Shown here piece after piece: positions 1-10,992 of a stretch of 64,000 nucleotides of DNA. This DNA comes from Spongospora subterranea f. sp. subterranea (taxonomy: Eukaryota > Endomyxa: Phytomyxea > Phytomyxea > Plasmodiophorida). The stretch spans positions 1 to 64,000 of the forward strand of contig JAUGWO010000021.1 in assembly GCA_049724395.1 (NCBI GenBank), given 5' to 3'. A program made the position numbers and the translations under genes. How positions within the stretch are numbered: the first letter of the stretch is position 1; each line of letters begins with the position of its first letter. A model generated the notes under the pieces. That model was not told where the DNA came from, did no database searches, and was given only the letters and a program-made list of their open reading frames with translations.

Positions 1-700
1 GTAGACAGTCGGTACCCGACCCGACTATCCGCGGGTACCTGTAGTCTTTTTTCGAATTGTGGATATTGCGCTGTAATTTTTGCATCAATTCAAATAAAAA
101 TATCCTAACAAAAGATACGAAGCACATTAGGTAAAGTTGTTGTTAAAAAAATCGGTCATGGAATCTCATAGCGCCACGGACTGCGTGAGCTCGTCATGAT
201 TACCTGACTGTCTTGTCTGGAAACCTCAACAAACCTGAATGTGGATAAGTACCTCAGACTACCTTGCGAGGATCCAAGCCAAAATTTGCTCCAATACTGG
301 GGCACACACGAGAAACAGTTCCCAGGTCTGGGTGCTTTTGCAATGGATGTTTTGAGTATTCCTGGCTCCTCAGTATCCGTTCAACGAGTTGTTTATTGCG
401 GCCGCGACATAATTGGACTCCGGCGCCATTCTCTGAACCAAAGACATTGAGCGCGTTGATGTTGTGAAAAGCACACTTAAGCAAAAAACAACCTAGCGGT
501 TTTGAACAACTCTGTACTTCTTTCCTTGACCTTTTGTTTATGTTTGCAGGTTCACCAAGAACAGAGGGTCGCACCACATGCGCCAGTCGCGCAGTTTTAT
601 AGTCGGGTACCGGGTATATACCCGATACCCGACCAAAAACCCGGGTCGGATATCGGTAGTTGGCAGGTACCCGACCCGACCCGACCCGATCGGAGTCCTA
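1..700 (+). mobile_element. hAT-type DNA transposon, copy 1 (cut by window edge)
   Basis: This is the reverse complement of the complete copy at 45059-45820, lacking only about 25 bp that lie outside the window. Its visible terminus ends in GGAGTCCTA at 700, the inverse of the TAGG...CTCC start of copy 2. The subterminal DNA carries tandem TCGGG/CCCGA pentamers (661-690) and a palindromic GGGTATATACCC core near 610-640. The interior (241-470) holds a decayed hAT dimerisation domain. TAGG termini and, in copy 2, an 8-bp target duplication fit the hAT superfamily. With no room for a full transposase it is probably non-autonomous. The strand given follows the dimerisation frame. Confidence 0.8.
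241..470 (+). pseudogene. hAT transposase C-terminal dimerisation domain relic
   Basis: The frame from 241 reads through motifs typical of the hAT C-terminal dimerisation region: a QYWGTHEKQFPGL stretch, then AMDVLSIPGSSVSVQR, then GRDIIGLRRHSLN. The expected continuation (PKTLSALML) lies in the next frame, so a single-base frameshift sits near 430. No upstream ribonuclease-H-like catalytic part is present between the element ends. In an active hAT transposase this domain mediates multimer formation in the nucleus. Here it is a remnant inside a short element. The same frame occurs on the minus strand in copy 2 (about 45311-45565). Confidence 0.75.
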
Positions 701-715
701 CTTGACGCACGCCGA

Positions 716-1640
716 CTGATGATTAACACCTGCACGTAAACAGTTGACAGACGCTGCGACATGTCTATAGCATATTTAAAAACACCTCCAGCAGCCCGAA
801 GATCATAGCCTGCTTCCATGAACTTGGTCATACAATCCGGATCTTTGCCGAAATGCAATCCTTTTCTGCGTAGGATTGACCTGGACAAGAGGCCAGTCGA
901 ATACGTTTACCAGGATTTGATCCCTCCATAATTTCCCTAAAATCTGATTGGATGGACTCTCAGTAATCTTATTTACTGTAGACGTGCAACAGCGAATAAC
1001 TTAGACAACGGTAAATTGTAGCCAGCAAAACTATGAATTAATTCACGCTCACTTGCATTCAAAAATTCACGTCAAGAGTTACTTGTTTCAGTCCACCGAC
1101 GGAAGTTATATTACAATTATCAATCTCGTGATTGTGGTCTTGGAAGCTGCTGCTGATAATGTATTTTGAACAAAGTCTATCAAAGGTAAAACTCATTGAC
1201 CAAGTACAAGTTGATTTTATCCCTCTTTTTTCCGTTTTGACAACGGGGTCCTTGAATGTGGAATAAAGATTTCCTTGCTGCCAGACTTTAACGCCCGGGC
1301 CATGGATCGGATGGGGATTTATGAAACAATGTGGGTTTACGCCAACCCGGACCCCCATGGAACGCGAGAGCTCCTTCACGGTAGACAGCATTACTTCAAA
1401 TGTGGCAAAGCGCGAACCGACCGCGATGCTTTATTCGAAGCTATGGTTTGGGATGGGCACTTAACAGCTTCTTCAACAGGATCGACACACCCGATTTCAA
1501 CAAGTTGATACGAGGGATCGTCACCAGCCTCAACACGATTGTCAGGATTTACATCTTGGTCAAGACAAATTTGAGTTGGAACAGTGCCATCAACACGAAG
1601 CGTCTCCGACAATCGTCGAAAAATCGAAGATAACCACATT
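716..1640 (-). pseudogene. MULE transposase N-terminal relic
   Basis: Read on the minus strand from about 1639, a frame runs to near 1395, shifts by one base, and continues 1391-1059 with a FAR1/WRKY-GCM1-like zinc-binding pattern (GIKSTCTWSMSF...DHNHEID). Further downstream, at about 925-716, another frame gives the segment FGKDPDCMTKFMEAG, which in the related fragments at 15215 and 58290 has the same D..MTKFME.G pattern. Several stops and frameshifts separate these pieces. Family knowledge: MULE transposases start with such a DNA-binding domain. The DDE core is missing. The hAT copy ends at 700, just past this relic, and may have inserted into it. Confidence 0.6.
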
Positions 1641-1737
1641 ATGCAGTATCCCTGTTACTACAAGATACGACACATGTCACCTTATACAGTCACTCACTAA
1701 TTTTCACTAATTTGAGACTGTACATAAGGTTTTAGAG

Positions 1738-1800
1738 TGGGGAGACTGGAATCTCTCCCCGCGGGGAGAAAACCCCGTCTCTCCCCGCGGGGAGAGAAGA
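1738..1800. repeat. Two identical perfect palindromes
   Basis: The 16-bp perfect palindrome TCTCCCCGCGGGGAGA occurs at 1754-1769 and again at 1780-1795, separated by an A/C-rich spacer. GC content is far above the neighbourhood. No gene is visible here. It may be the terminal or internal hairpin of a small element or a binding site; the sequence does not decide. Confidence 0.8.
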
Positions 1801-1895
1801 CATTACCGCACATTGTCACCACATTTCACTTTTTCGTTACGGCGGGTCGCTCTATAAAAATCCGTGGCAATTCTGCGATCAATCTCCGTACAAAT

Positions 1896-2344
1896 TTGAT
1901 GTTGATAGTTTTGAGCAACATGTCCTCTGCTTTTTCCCCATAGAGACGACAATTTCACGTCCGAGTTGGTGATATCTACGCCTGGGCCCCGATAAATTTT
2001 AAAGTTTTGCTTGGAGCTGCGTGAAAACTCTTTTTCAAAGGAAGCTTCCACCTGGTATGAAAAAATATGGATAAAATGCTTCCTGCGGACATTTTCTTTC
2101 TCAAAAATCCTGCAGGCATTTTACGCGGATTTTTTGATAGGAGGCCCGCCGTAACGTGAAGCATTTTATCCATATTTTTTCATACCAGGTGGAAGCTTCC
2201 TTTGAAAAAGAGTTTTCACGCAGCTCCAAGCAAAACTTTAAAATTTATCGGGGCCCAGGCGTAGATATCACCAACTCAGACGTGAAATTGTCGTCTCTAT
2301 GGGGAAAAAGCAGAGTCATGTTGCTCAAAAATATCAACATCATG
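1896..2344. repeat. Inverted repeat with about 182-bp arms
   Basis: The arms at about 1901-2082 and 2158-2339 are near-perfect reverse complements, with a 75-bp spacer that itself contains an imperfect hairpin (TCAAAAATCC...GGATTTTTTGA). Both arms encode the same peptide segment outward from the spacer, so this is an inverted duplication of the start of the coding relic that continues to about 2637. A transcript would fold into a long double-stranded hairpin. Confidence 0.85.
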
Positions 2345-2637
2345 AATATTAAGCTTGGGCAGGTTGTGGACGCCGGTTGCTCTCAAGATCAGGTAGAATT
2401 CTGGCAGGGAATTTATGAAGATCTGCACGCGGTGTATCAAGAACTATCATCCCCCGTAGCAATTCTGCCTGAACGGATTGATCCCCTTCAGAGCAACATT
2501 CGAAACGTCATCGCAAGAGTTCGAGAAATTATCGGTCCAGGTTTGATCACGCCCTATATGCACGTTATGGAGGCACATGTCGCTGACATGATTCGAGCAA
2601 CACCCTTTAATTCCCTGGGGGCCTTCTCGTGCCAGTT
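2156..2637 (+). pseudogene. Relic of a transposon-associated protein (TPYMHV motif)
   Basis: An open frame begins in the right arm of the inverted repeat and runs into the LTR at 2638. Its C-terminal part has the pattern GPGLITPYMHVMEAHV followed by SLGAFSCQ. This resembles a conserved segment (TPYxHV..xH) that I recall from large uncharacterised proteins of transposon origin, including KDZ-like elements, in fungi and animals. This assignment is from memory and weak. The frame is cut by the gypsy insertion, so the original C-terminus is not visible. Function unknown. Confidence 0.35.
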
Positions 2638-2727
2638 TGTACTACAGCATGTACTACAGCCAGCCCTTACTACAGTCCTCTGTACTCTCAGTCCTATAAC
2701 GACAAGATTATGTCCGTGTATAATAAA

Positions 2728-4972
2728 GGCGTCGGGTCCGTGGACACCCCAAATTGGTCGGTGGACACCCCTGGTACGCATTTTCTTATAAATCACACAC
2801 TTATACATTACAGTACCAGACGCCTTTATTCAGAAACAGTACCTACTTCAATTAACAATTGTTCGGCAATCACTTACAGCGACACCGCCCCTAATGGTAG
2901 TGAGTCTATCGAACTACATGATCGGCGATTGTGACCAGAGCGGCCACATAAACCACAAACACGTTGTCGTCGTTCTGCATTCTCGAAACCAGAAGGATCT
3001 CTTCGTGTCGAAGATACAGGACCCAACCGAGCGACTGACCCTTGAGGTCGTCCTCGAGCGGTAACTTGTTCTGGATTTTGAATGAAGTTGGTATCTCTTC
3101 GTATGCTTGTTAAAACGTTGACGCCTTCCTGTATAACTCGCTGGCGATGAGGTGGCAACGATTGGTAAGTTGCATCCAGTTCCGACAGAGCTTGAGCAAA
3201 CGTCTGTGGACTATCTTGTAGAGAAACTCCAAAAGGAATGCTCAGTCGCCAATGACAGTGAAAATCTTGGGGGTTTAGCACAGAGTTTTGTCGTATAAGT
3301 TTCTTTCATCATATGAGAACACGGAATTCCCATAGTCAGAAATAAAACATTGGAGCAATGATCGTCACCAGATAGCTTTTTTGCCTTCTCATATTCCTTG
3401 TGAGCTTTGCGCAGCGCAAACTGTGAAATCTCTCGGTTGACATTCCTCCAAAACGGGATTTGATGGGTCAGCAGCGCATTGGATTTGTCATACTCGATTT
3501 TTTGGGAAATAGAGTGGAGATGATGATCTACTGCTAAACAAATCTTGCTGTAAACACTTTTGAGGTCACCGGTGGATACCCGGATCCACGATTTCAGCGA
3601 TGAGTGCATACCTTCAACTCGAGAAGTTGCAGTGTTCCCAAAATGCAGATAATGTTTAGTCCAAGCGATAATAAACATCTCCTGATGAGGAAGCCATGTT
3701 TCCTTGAGGTAACTGATCACTGCAGCAGGATACTCCAATTCTAGGTTGGTTAGTTCTGTTTGAAAGACGGCTTGATCAACTGAGTAAATTACGTTTGTCC
3801 AGTCCCTCAAGAACTGCTGGAAAGTGTCGTTGTTCACGAAATGCCTTTTCGTCTTGGCTAGTACATTCTTCTGAATATGCCATATACATAACAATATGGT
3901 CGGGTTCGCAAACGAGAGTTCACTCCTGATGGCATTGATTAGTGCTAATTCCCGGTCAGTCACGTATACGTTTGGAAATGCGTCTTGACAAAATACATTC
4001 CGAAGTTGTCGCAAGGCCCATTTATAATCCTGTTCGGTTTCACTTCTCATAAACACGAAACAGATTGAAAAAGACATGTTAACCGGAGTGACGCCGACAA
4101 CGTGCAGTAAAGGCATCCGAAAACTAAGAGAACGGTTGAGTTTTAGCGGGAGAAGCAGGTAAAATTTTACCGATTGGTTTTGTAAGTAGCATCAATGAGA
4201 ACGGTATGGTAATATTGTCTCGCCAGTTTGATCGAAGAAGACGGTGCGAAGAAGAGATGAGTTATACGACGGTGATCGTCGTATTGGTAAGCATGCAATA
4301 CATTATCTGTGATTAACTGGTCTAGTAATGCCTCAATGGGGCTTCTTCCTGATAATTCTGATGTCCTTATTCGCTTGACAATATTGTAGACGTCCTGAGA
4401 AATCACGGCTATTCCAGGATATCGCTGACGCAAAGCGGCAATCATCGTTTTAGGCTGAGCACCAGCTTGATTCATATCGCCTATCAAAGCTTTCTGTTCA
4501 TCATTCAACGTCCGAGCTGAGGAAAATGTAGAACTTTCAGTGGCCGGCTGGTGGTTATGTTCATCGCAGATCAAGTTCAGCGACCATTTGGTAAGGTCAT
4601 TATTGGCTTGAATTCTTGCAGACCAGGGACAGTTCATTCTATTGGTACTCGTACATTTGATACGCGTATCGCTGTCGAGAAGCGGCCGAGAGTTGCAGTA
4701 GGATCGACCGTGCTGACAGACTAGCCATACCTTGTATATGGAACCGGAGCTGTTGCGTTTGGACCGACGTTTGTTAATATTGTACCCTGCTGCGTGCATC
4801 TGGCTTTTAAAGACTTGGAAGGTTTCCTCAACCGTTGACAAAAGAGAAGAGGATTCCATCGAGATAACGAGCTGTGATAACCTGAGTGGTAATGTATAAT
4901 TGTGTGATTTATAAGAAAATGCGTACCAGGGGTGTCCACCGACCAATTTGGGGTGTCCACGGACCCGACGCC
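2728..4972 (-). mobile_element. MULE DNA transposon nested in an LTR
   Basis: A 2245-bp element with 84-bp terminal inverted repeats (2728-2811 and 4889-4972) that are almost identical and begin GGCGTCGGGTCCGTGGACAC. Inside each TIR the motif GGTCSGTGGACACCCC occurs twice. The flanks are ATAATAAA (2720-2727) and TTAATAAA (4973-4980), an imperfect 8-bp target duplication; the 3' LTR of gypsy 1 shows the site once. It carries one transposase gene on the minus strand. The near-identical TIRs and almost intact gene suggest a fairly recent arrival. Confidence 0.9.
2874..4859 (-). pseudogene. MULE transposase with one intron and one frameshift
   Basis: The likely start is the Met at 4859; the longer frame to 4946 begins inside the TIR. 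Order of domains: an N-terminal zinc-binding FAR1/GCM1-like region (CPWSARI...CDEHNHQP), then the MULE DDE domain starting LIDATYKTN, with the second Asp in YVTDRELAL and the C..H pair in LCIWHIQKNV, then a SWIM zinc finger (GIPCSH...) and a C-terminal zinc knuckle CGLCGRSGHNRRSC. A 47-nt intron (4124-4170, GTAAAA...TTAG) interrupts the first Asp block and restores NRFRMPLL when removed. One extra base near 3280 shifts the frame within the SWIM finger, so the gene is broken unless this is a sequencing error. It would cut and paste the surrounding TIR element. Confidence 0.85.
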
Positions 4973-5130
4973 TTAATAAATGACTCTTATTAGGAGCTCT
5001 TTAGAACCGTGTAAACCTTTGTTTTACAGACCTTCACCTATACCGCTGGCTTTACTTTCTAAAGTCAGTGCAAAACGTTTTTACTGGTAACCAACCGCTC
5101 GGTAGCTTTCTACTGAGGTTTAAGGCCAAT

Positions 5131-6122
5131 GGTGAACACTCGAGGCCACACTGATCCTGAAGTGGCTGATTCTCAGACAAACAGCTCTACAAGCGATACT
5201 GAAACTCCTACTATCAGTCAACTTGCTATATCTGGCAGATCGCCCGTATTTTTTCCTGTAGAAGCCCCCAAAACTCAAAAATTTTGATCCTAAATCAATC
5301 GCAAATTTCCTTCGACAACGATCCGCTTACGAGTCACTTGTCGCAGAACGCCGTCAGACACATGGCGAATCTATCACTGCAGTTTCCATCAAAAGCACAA
5401 TTGATCCTATTCGCCTAAAAACATTTGCAAAGTTTGAAATCGGTAAATCGCTCCAAGAGGTGACCGATTCATACATCAGTTCTCATTCAAAACAAATCCT
5501 GAAAGCCACATCCGTTTCTGGAGGCATTGATATTGACCGACGAATTCAGTCCGAAGTCATGATGGACATGCGACTAAAAGATCCTCAAGATCGCATTATC
5601 GCTCTTTTCTCCAAGATGGACGAACTTTTAGAAGACCTTGGGATCGCTGATTTATTCGTCGACGAGAAAGGCATAAAAAAGAAAATCAAATATCTCATCA
5701 ACGGTATTCGACCGAATAGTTTGAAAATAATGGTCGAACACGCTCTCGAATTTACCTCTGAATCGCAAACGGCCCGAAAAGACGAAGCCGCATTCTACAA
5801 ATTGGTTCTTTCCAAGGCGAAATCACAACAAGAAGTCCATTCCATTCAAATGGGAACATAAAATCGTAAACCAAATTTCCCCACAACTACAGGATCAACA
5901 AGATCACAATTTCCATCTCAACCAAGTACAGGTACATCTACATCTAGAGAACAATTCCAAAAACCCGCTACCTCTTACTCTGGGCGAACTACTAAAGGAG
6001 GACGTATTATACCGAAAGCAGTCTCCGAAAAATTTCTGTCGCGTCCACCCCCTATAAACGGTTGTTTAGTATGCAAGGGACCGCACTGGGTACAAGTTTG
6101 TGACACAGCGACGTCCGAACAA
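5131..6122 (+). pseudogene. Gypsy 1 gag relic
   Basis: An ATG at 5131 opens a short frame. After a one-base shift near 5280 the frame runs through a capsid-like helical region (about 5280-5861), hits a stop at 5859, and continues in the same frame past Ser/Thr/Gln-rich linker to a nucleocapsid knuckle CLVCKGPHWVQVC (CX2CX3HX4C, about 6062-6100). Gag would form the virus-like particle and bind RNA. The stop and the shift make it non-functional. Confidence 0.7.
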
Positions 6123-7839
6123 GTGAAAGCTGCCTACGACAACTTAAAATTGAAACCAAGAGAACCCCAGTTGAAAGCACTACATAACATATTAGAGAAA
6201 AACTTCATGGAGAGCGACCAAGTCACATTCCAAAACAAGATTTCATTTCCATTCGAACTAGACATTGGCGCGTCAAAGACGACGTTATCAGCCAAAATGT
6301 TGTCTTCGATATCTGCGTTAGCGCCTGTGATGATACGAACTCTCGATCCTCCGCTAACTTGCAAACTTGCTACCATAAGTCATTCGACGACGATGTCTAA
6401 AACCGCTTATCTCGATCTTACTCTTTCATTGCGGGCAGGAACCGTAAATTTTCGAAACATTGAATGCTATGTCACTGACGAGGACATGGACACCGTTTTA
6501 ATAGGTAAACCTGAACTTTTCAAGTTAGGAATCGATCCCGAAACGACTCTAAGCAACCAGCTTTTCGAGGCGCCGAATATTCGAATCGACGTTGAACAAT
6601 CATCCAAAATTACAGCAGCTGAGGCGTCTAAACCCCAACTTCATCGTTTCGTAGTCCAAGATGATCCAGGTGATGCTGATTATGAAATTGCTTTTGGAGC
6701 AGACGAAAAAACCGTAACTCGACAAAGCATCGACGAAATGATACAAAGAGCGGTCGATAAAGGATTAGACAAAGCAGATATACCAGCCCTCCAGAAACTA
6801 GTGTATCGGTACGAAGATATATGGCGAGGTAAGTTGGGAAGTGATCCTCCTGCAAAAGTCACACCACAGAAGCTACACTTCGCAAATGCTGATCAACCCA
6901 GTTCGTTGCAAAAATCGTCGTTATCCTCCTGCTTATCAAGACTTTATTCATCATCATACGCTATTGCTGGAGCAATATGGCTACATCTACCGTAATCCTA
7001 ACTCTCGTTACGCGTCATCAGCTCTAGTCGTTTCTAAACCCGGTGGAGGGTATCGATTATGCATCGATACAAAGGAAGTTAATCGAAAAATTGAGCCGTC
7101 GATATGGCCTATGCCACATATCGATGTCATATTAATGCATTTGAAAGACGCTGATTGTTTCTTCAAATTAGATGCGTTTAAGGGATACTGGCAGTTCCCA
7201 CTTCATCCAGATTCGCAGGAATTCTGTTCCTTTATGACTCATGAGGCAGTATTCACTCCTAGGCGAATTATTCAGGGCATAGTCGACTCCGTCTTCGTGT
7301 TCCAAGCTGGAATGCAAGAAGCACTCGGTGACCTCATTTATACCATAGTTCTCCTCTGGGTAGATGACATCCTAGGTTATGGGAAGCAATCCGCCCATTT
7401 AGCGAATCTCGAACGCACTGTATCGCGTTTGAACGACAAATCGATTAAACTTAATCCGCAAAAGTGCGAATTATTTTTGAAGGATGTCACATGGACAGGA
7501 AGAGTAATTTCAGCGAAAGGTATATCATTTGTTCCTCAGCTTATTAACCCTCTTCGTAATATGCCAATTCCAACCAACGCAGCTGATTTGCAACAATTCC
7601 TCTGCGCCCTAAATTGGATGAGAAACAGTATCCCGAAATTCACAGAACTGATCGGACCGCTACAAGAGTTGTTGTTGTTATGTCAAAGAAACATTGGCAG
7701 TTCTCAAAAAACGCAATTACGAAAGTTGAATTTATCCGATTCGCGATGGACTAGTGAGCATAAGATTGCTTTTGAACGTCTCAAAAAGGCCATCGAAAGT
7801 ATTGTCACGTTAGCTCATCCCAAGGACATCCGCATCTGA
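6123..7839 (+). pseudogene. Gypsy 1 protease and reverse transcriptase relic
   Basis: The first frame (6123-6995) includes an aspartic protease core FELDIGASKTTLS, where the usual DTGA/DSGA is DIGA. A one-base shift near 6898 leads to the reverse transcriptase frame (to 7839). Visible RT motifs: SSALVVSKPGGGYRLCID, FKLDAFKGYWQFPL, FVFQAGMQEALGD, and the catalytic box LLWVDDILGYG (YVDD variant), followed by the connection region. This polymerase would copy element RNA into DNA. The frame ends just where RNase H should begin, because of a deletion at about 7840. Confidence 0.8.
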
Positions 7840-7858
7840 CAAATTTTGGTCAGTCGTT

Positions 7859-9501
7859 TTGACACAAGTTGCGCCCGAAGATCTTTGTAAACCAAAGAAT
7901 GAACAAGATCACGAACCACTATGTTTTCTCAGCGGTACTTTCACCACTAACGCTTTGCGTTGGCCGATCATTGAAAAGGAAGCTTTTCCCATTATAGAAG
8001 GTTGTCATCGACTGAAACATTTTCTGCTGCGCGACAAACCCTTTTGCATTTTCACTGATCACAGAAATCTAGTTTACATTTTTGATCCAACGTCGAGAGT
8101 CGCCGAGACAAAGCGTCATACTGCTGACCGCCTAGCGCGTTGGGAACTACAACTACGAAATTTTAACTTTGTCATTGAACATATTGATGGTTCTGAAAAC
8201 CTTTGGGCGGACCTGTTTACTCGATGGGGGTGCTCATCACGTTGAACCTGTTCAAGCGAAAATATTAACCTTACGCTCAACTACAATTGTCCAACCACTT
8301 ACTAATCCAGATTTCGTTTGGCCATCTTTAAAAGAAATTTGTCAGGCTCAAGCGGATAACCTACAATCAATTCCTGAAAACACATATCAGTTCGATGAGT
8401 CGCTAAAGCTTTGGAGCAAAGCCTCTCCTCCGCATCAGATCTGGGTGCCTACCGAATCTCTTCGTTTGCGCATTTGTATCATTGCTCATTGTGGAATCTC
8501 AGGGCACCAAAGTTTCGAGCGGACAAAGGCAGCAATTTTGAAATTGTTTTCTTGGCCCTCAGCTCAAACATCCATTCAAAATTTTGTTGACAAGTGCCTT
8601 CATTGTGTGCGTTTGAAAGGAAAAGTAGTTCCTCGCCCTTTTGGCTATGCGACACACGGGTCTAAGCCAAATGACGTAATCCACTATGATTTTTTATTTA
8701 TCATGAAGCCAAAAACATCATGGTCGCACAAGTACGCTTATGTCCTTGTTGTAAAAGATGATTTTAGCAATTTTGTTGAAACTCATTCCATCGACTTCAG
8801 CCGATCATTCGGTTGTGGTATCCTCTTTGCTGGATTGGTTTAAGCGTTTTGGCATTGTGTATACCCATGTATCCGGTCAAGGCAGTCATTTTAAGAATCG
8901 TGTCCTCAACGAATTGTGCTCTCATCTACACATCAACCATCACTTCGTAACCGCGTATTCCCCCTGGGCGAACGGTTCCGTTGAAATCGTAAATCGTCAT
9001 CTTCTATCTATTTTTAAATCATTTCTATCAGATTTCCGCCTTTCGTTTGAAGACTGGCCGTCCCTCTTGCCGCTGGTGAATATGAGCCTAAATCATCGTG
9101 TCCGTCCACGAATAAGTTTCGCACCAGTTACGATCATGACGGGATTGGAACCGACAACTTTACTATCTACGCTATTCGTAGAATCTACCCGATCCATTTT
9201 CACAATACCAAAGTCTGCTTCAGAGATTTATGATGATACTAAGAGCCTTTCAGACGCCGTTGATCAAATTCATCGTACAGTTGATGAAAATGTTTCTAAG
9301 CAAAGACAGCAACGTCACGTCACGCTTCTCGAGAGAATCAAAGAAATGTCATACCGATTAATTTCGAAATCGGGGATAACGTTCTCGTCGCATACAACCT
9401 GTCTCGAAACCATCAGCACAAACTCGTTGGAAATTGGCGGGGTCCATTTCGTATTGTTGATTCTGTTAACAATTTTGTTTTTAAGGTACAAGACTATATA
9501 A
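7859..9501 (+). pseudogene. Gypsy 1 RNase H and integrase relic
   Basis: RNase H motifs FCIFTDHRNL and IEHIDGSENLWADL are clear (7859-8245), but the first catalytic block (normally a TDAS-type motif) is missing at the 7840 breakpoint. The integrase follows in another frame: an HHCC-type zinc region (HCGISGHQ...CLHCVRLKG), the first Asp in HYDFLFI, a frameshift near 8780, then VSGQGSHF where the second catalytic Asp of the usual SDQG motif is Gly, and the Glu in GSVEIVNRH. Integrase inserts element cDNA; this copy has lost a catalytic residue as well as its frame. Confidence 0.8.
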
Positions 9502-9518
9502 CTCAAGATATAGCCGAA

Positions 9519-9842
9519 GTGCACGTAGCAAGAATGCGTTATTTCAATGATTCCAAACTAGAAATGACAGCAGATCTGTACAATCAGATTACCCACGACA
9601 GTTTCGGTTATCAAGTTGATCATTTCGAGGATCTTCGACTAAATCAAGAAACTAATCAGCCAGAAATCCTTGTGGCTTGGAAAGGGTTTGATGGTTACGA
9701 TTCAACTTGGGAACCTGTTACAAATCTCGTGGCAGATGTTCTGTATTACTTAAAGGTTTCTTGCGTGACAGGACCGATTCTTTGTCACATTCATTGCTCG
9801 AATCTTTATGAAAGAGGGGAATGTACTACAGCCAGCTTTTAG
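9519..9842 (+). pseudogene. Gypsy 1 chromodomain
   Basis: The frame contains a chromodomain pattern: YQVDHFEDLRLN, then EILVAWKGFDGYDSTWEP. In chromovirus-type Ty3/gypsy elements this C-terminal domain of integrase directs insertion to modified chromatin. The frame overruns into the 3' LTR (from 9822). A shift near 9400-9500 separates it from the integrase core. Confidence 0.75.
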
Positions 9843-9971
9843 TACTGCCCTCTACAAGATTATGTCCGTGTAGAATAAATGACTCTGATTAGGAGCTTTT
9901 TAGAACTTGTGTAAACCTTTGTTTACAGACCTTCACCTATACCGCTGGCTTTACTTTCTAAAGTCAGTACA
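9822..9971 (+). repeat. 3' LTR of gypsy 1
   Basis: This 150-bp LTR begins TGTACTACAGCC directly after the purine tract and ends AGTCAGTACA. It matches both halves of the split 5' LTR with scattered differences and a few indels, which points to an old insertion. It provides the empty-site reference for the MULE nested in the 5' LTR. Confidence 0.85.
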
Positions 9972-10312
9972 AAATTACGAAATAAATATGTGCATTTTCA
10001 AACTAAAATACGGATTATTCTGTGATCACAACTTTTTTTTTCTAGGGGTTTTACTCGAGCTTCATTGTCTTGCGCATGACTCCATTTGGGCGTATATTTT
10101 ATTTTCGTTGAGACCGTTTAAATGGTTCTCGAAGGCGCTACAATCAAGACAAAACGGGTCCTGACCACATTTTCGAAATCCGCCCGCGATCCACCGAGAT
10201 GCGTCGTTGGATCGATTGATGCGCTCAAATGCGTGCTAAACAAATCCCCAAACAATTTCCCGTGGCAACTTGAATTTTTCGCCAGGTTTCAGTCTTACGG
10301 CTGCTTGACCTG
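9972..10312. other. Stretch without a recognised gene
   Basis: DNA between the gypsy 1 3' LTR and the pogo-like relic. I see A/T-rich unique sequence and no convincing coding or repeat structure. Confidence 0.5.
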
Positions 10313-10863
10313 TCATCGTTCTTCGCGATATTCATAAAAAGCATTTCTTATGCGCTGCTTGAGGGGCTTGTTCACACAAAGGTCGCACAGTTGCATGACC
10401 GAGGTCATACCCGCCTCAACAAACGCGATAATAATTCGGCCTGAAGGATGCTGAAGATTATAGTTTTCCACCCAACTATCGATGACTTCATTGAAGTGTG
10501 TGTGCGATCGGTCCCACACGAACCCTATAGTTTTTAAAGGAAGCAATTCAACTACAATCTTCAGGAACATCACACCTGTGAGCTGCGTCATCAAGTGAGT
10601 ACTATTGAAGGTTAGAACAGATTGTCGGTAAGCTTTCCATTCGTGAAACAGATTCCCTCCGAATTTCCCCGTCATAATTCTGAACGGTGGTAACAACTGC
10701 GATGACCTCCGCCCTGCAGCGCCTACTATAATGAGTCCAATCTGTTCATTATCAATCGGGTTGATGCGCTAGATACCAAAGGGCGCTACGCACCGATCCT
10801 TAGTGGAATGAAACTGCATAAAGGTTTCATCTGCAGCGATTTCAATTTCTTGGATTTGAAGAT
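10313..10863 (-). pseudogene. Pogo-like DDE transposase relic
   Basis: Minus-strand frame with the three acidic blocks of the DDE_1 (pogo/jerky) family in order: ADETFMQF (about 10840), FVWDRSHTH (about 10510) and QLCDLCVNKPLKQ (about 10365). There is an in-frame stop between the first block and the rest (near 10770). N-terminal helix-turn-helix and terminal inverted repeats are not visible. The VNKPLK block is close to VNKPFK in the element at 21223-23000, so they may be distant relatives. Confidence 0.65.
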
Positions 10864-10992
10864 TTGGCAGATAGGAAGCGCATCGTTCTCAGCACGAGCT
10901 TTTCAGTCAATAGTGTACGTTTGATCTTGTTCATGATTCAAGCAACCCCTGAATATCCGTTATCCGTCATTGCCAACTTCGTGGTGCTCGTT

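Larger units (their letters stand above)
2638..5072 (+). repeat. 5' LTR of gypsy 1, interrupted by a MULE
   Basis: The left part (2638-2727) ends GATTATGTCCGTGTATAATAAA. The right part resumes at 4973 with TTAATAAATGACTCTTATTAGG and ends at 5072. The uninterrupted 3' LTR (9822-9971) reads GTCCGTGTAGAATAAATGACTC across the same point, giving the pre-insertion sequence of the site. Confidence 0.85.
2638..9971 (+). mobile_element. Ty3/gypsy retrotransposon 1 (chromodomain type), decayed
   Basis: Two short LTRs bound it: the 5' LTR (2638-2727 plus 4981-5072, split by a MULE) and the 3' LTR (9822-9971). Both start TGTACTACAG and end AAGTCAGTRCA. A purine-rich tract (GAAAGAGGGGAA) precedes the 3' LTR. 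The interior reads gag, protease, reverse transcriptase, RNase H, integrase and chromodomain in Ty3/gypsy order. At least five frameshifts or deletions and a substituted integrase catalytic residue show it is dead. I found no convincing 5-bp target duplication. The 5' end has an extra partial TGTACTACAG copy, so the exact left boundary (2638 or 2650) is uncertain. Confidence 0.85.

Noticed and set aside
2554-2934. Frames running through the MULE TIR and LTR
   Set aside because: They cross element boundaries and owe their length to the TIR sequence. No domain is present.
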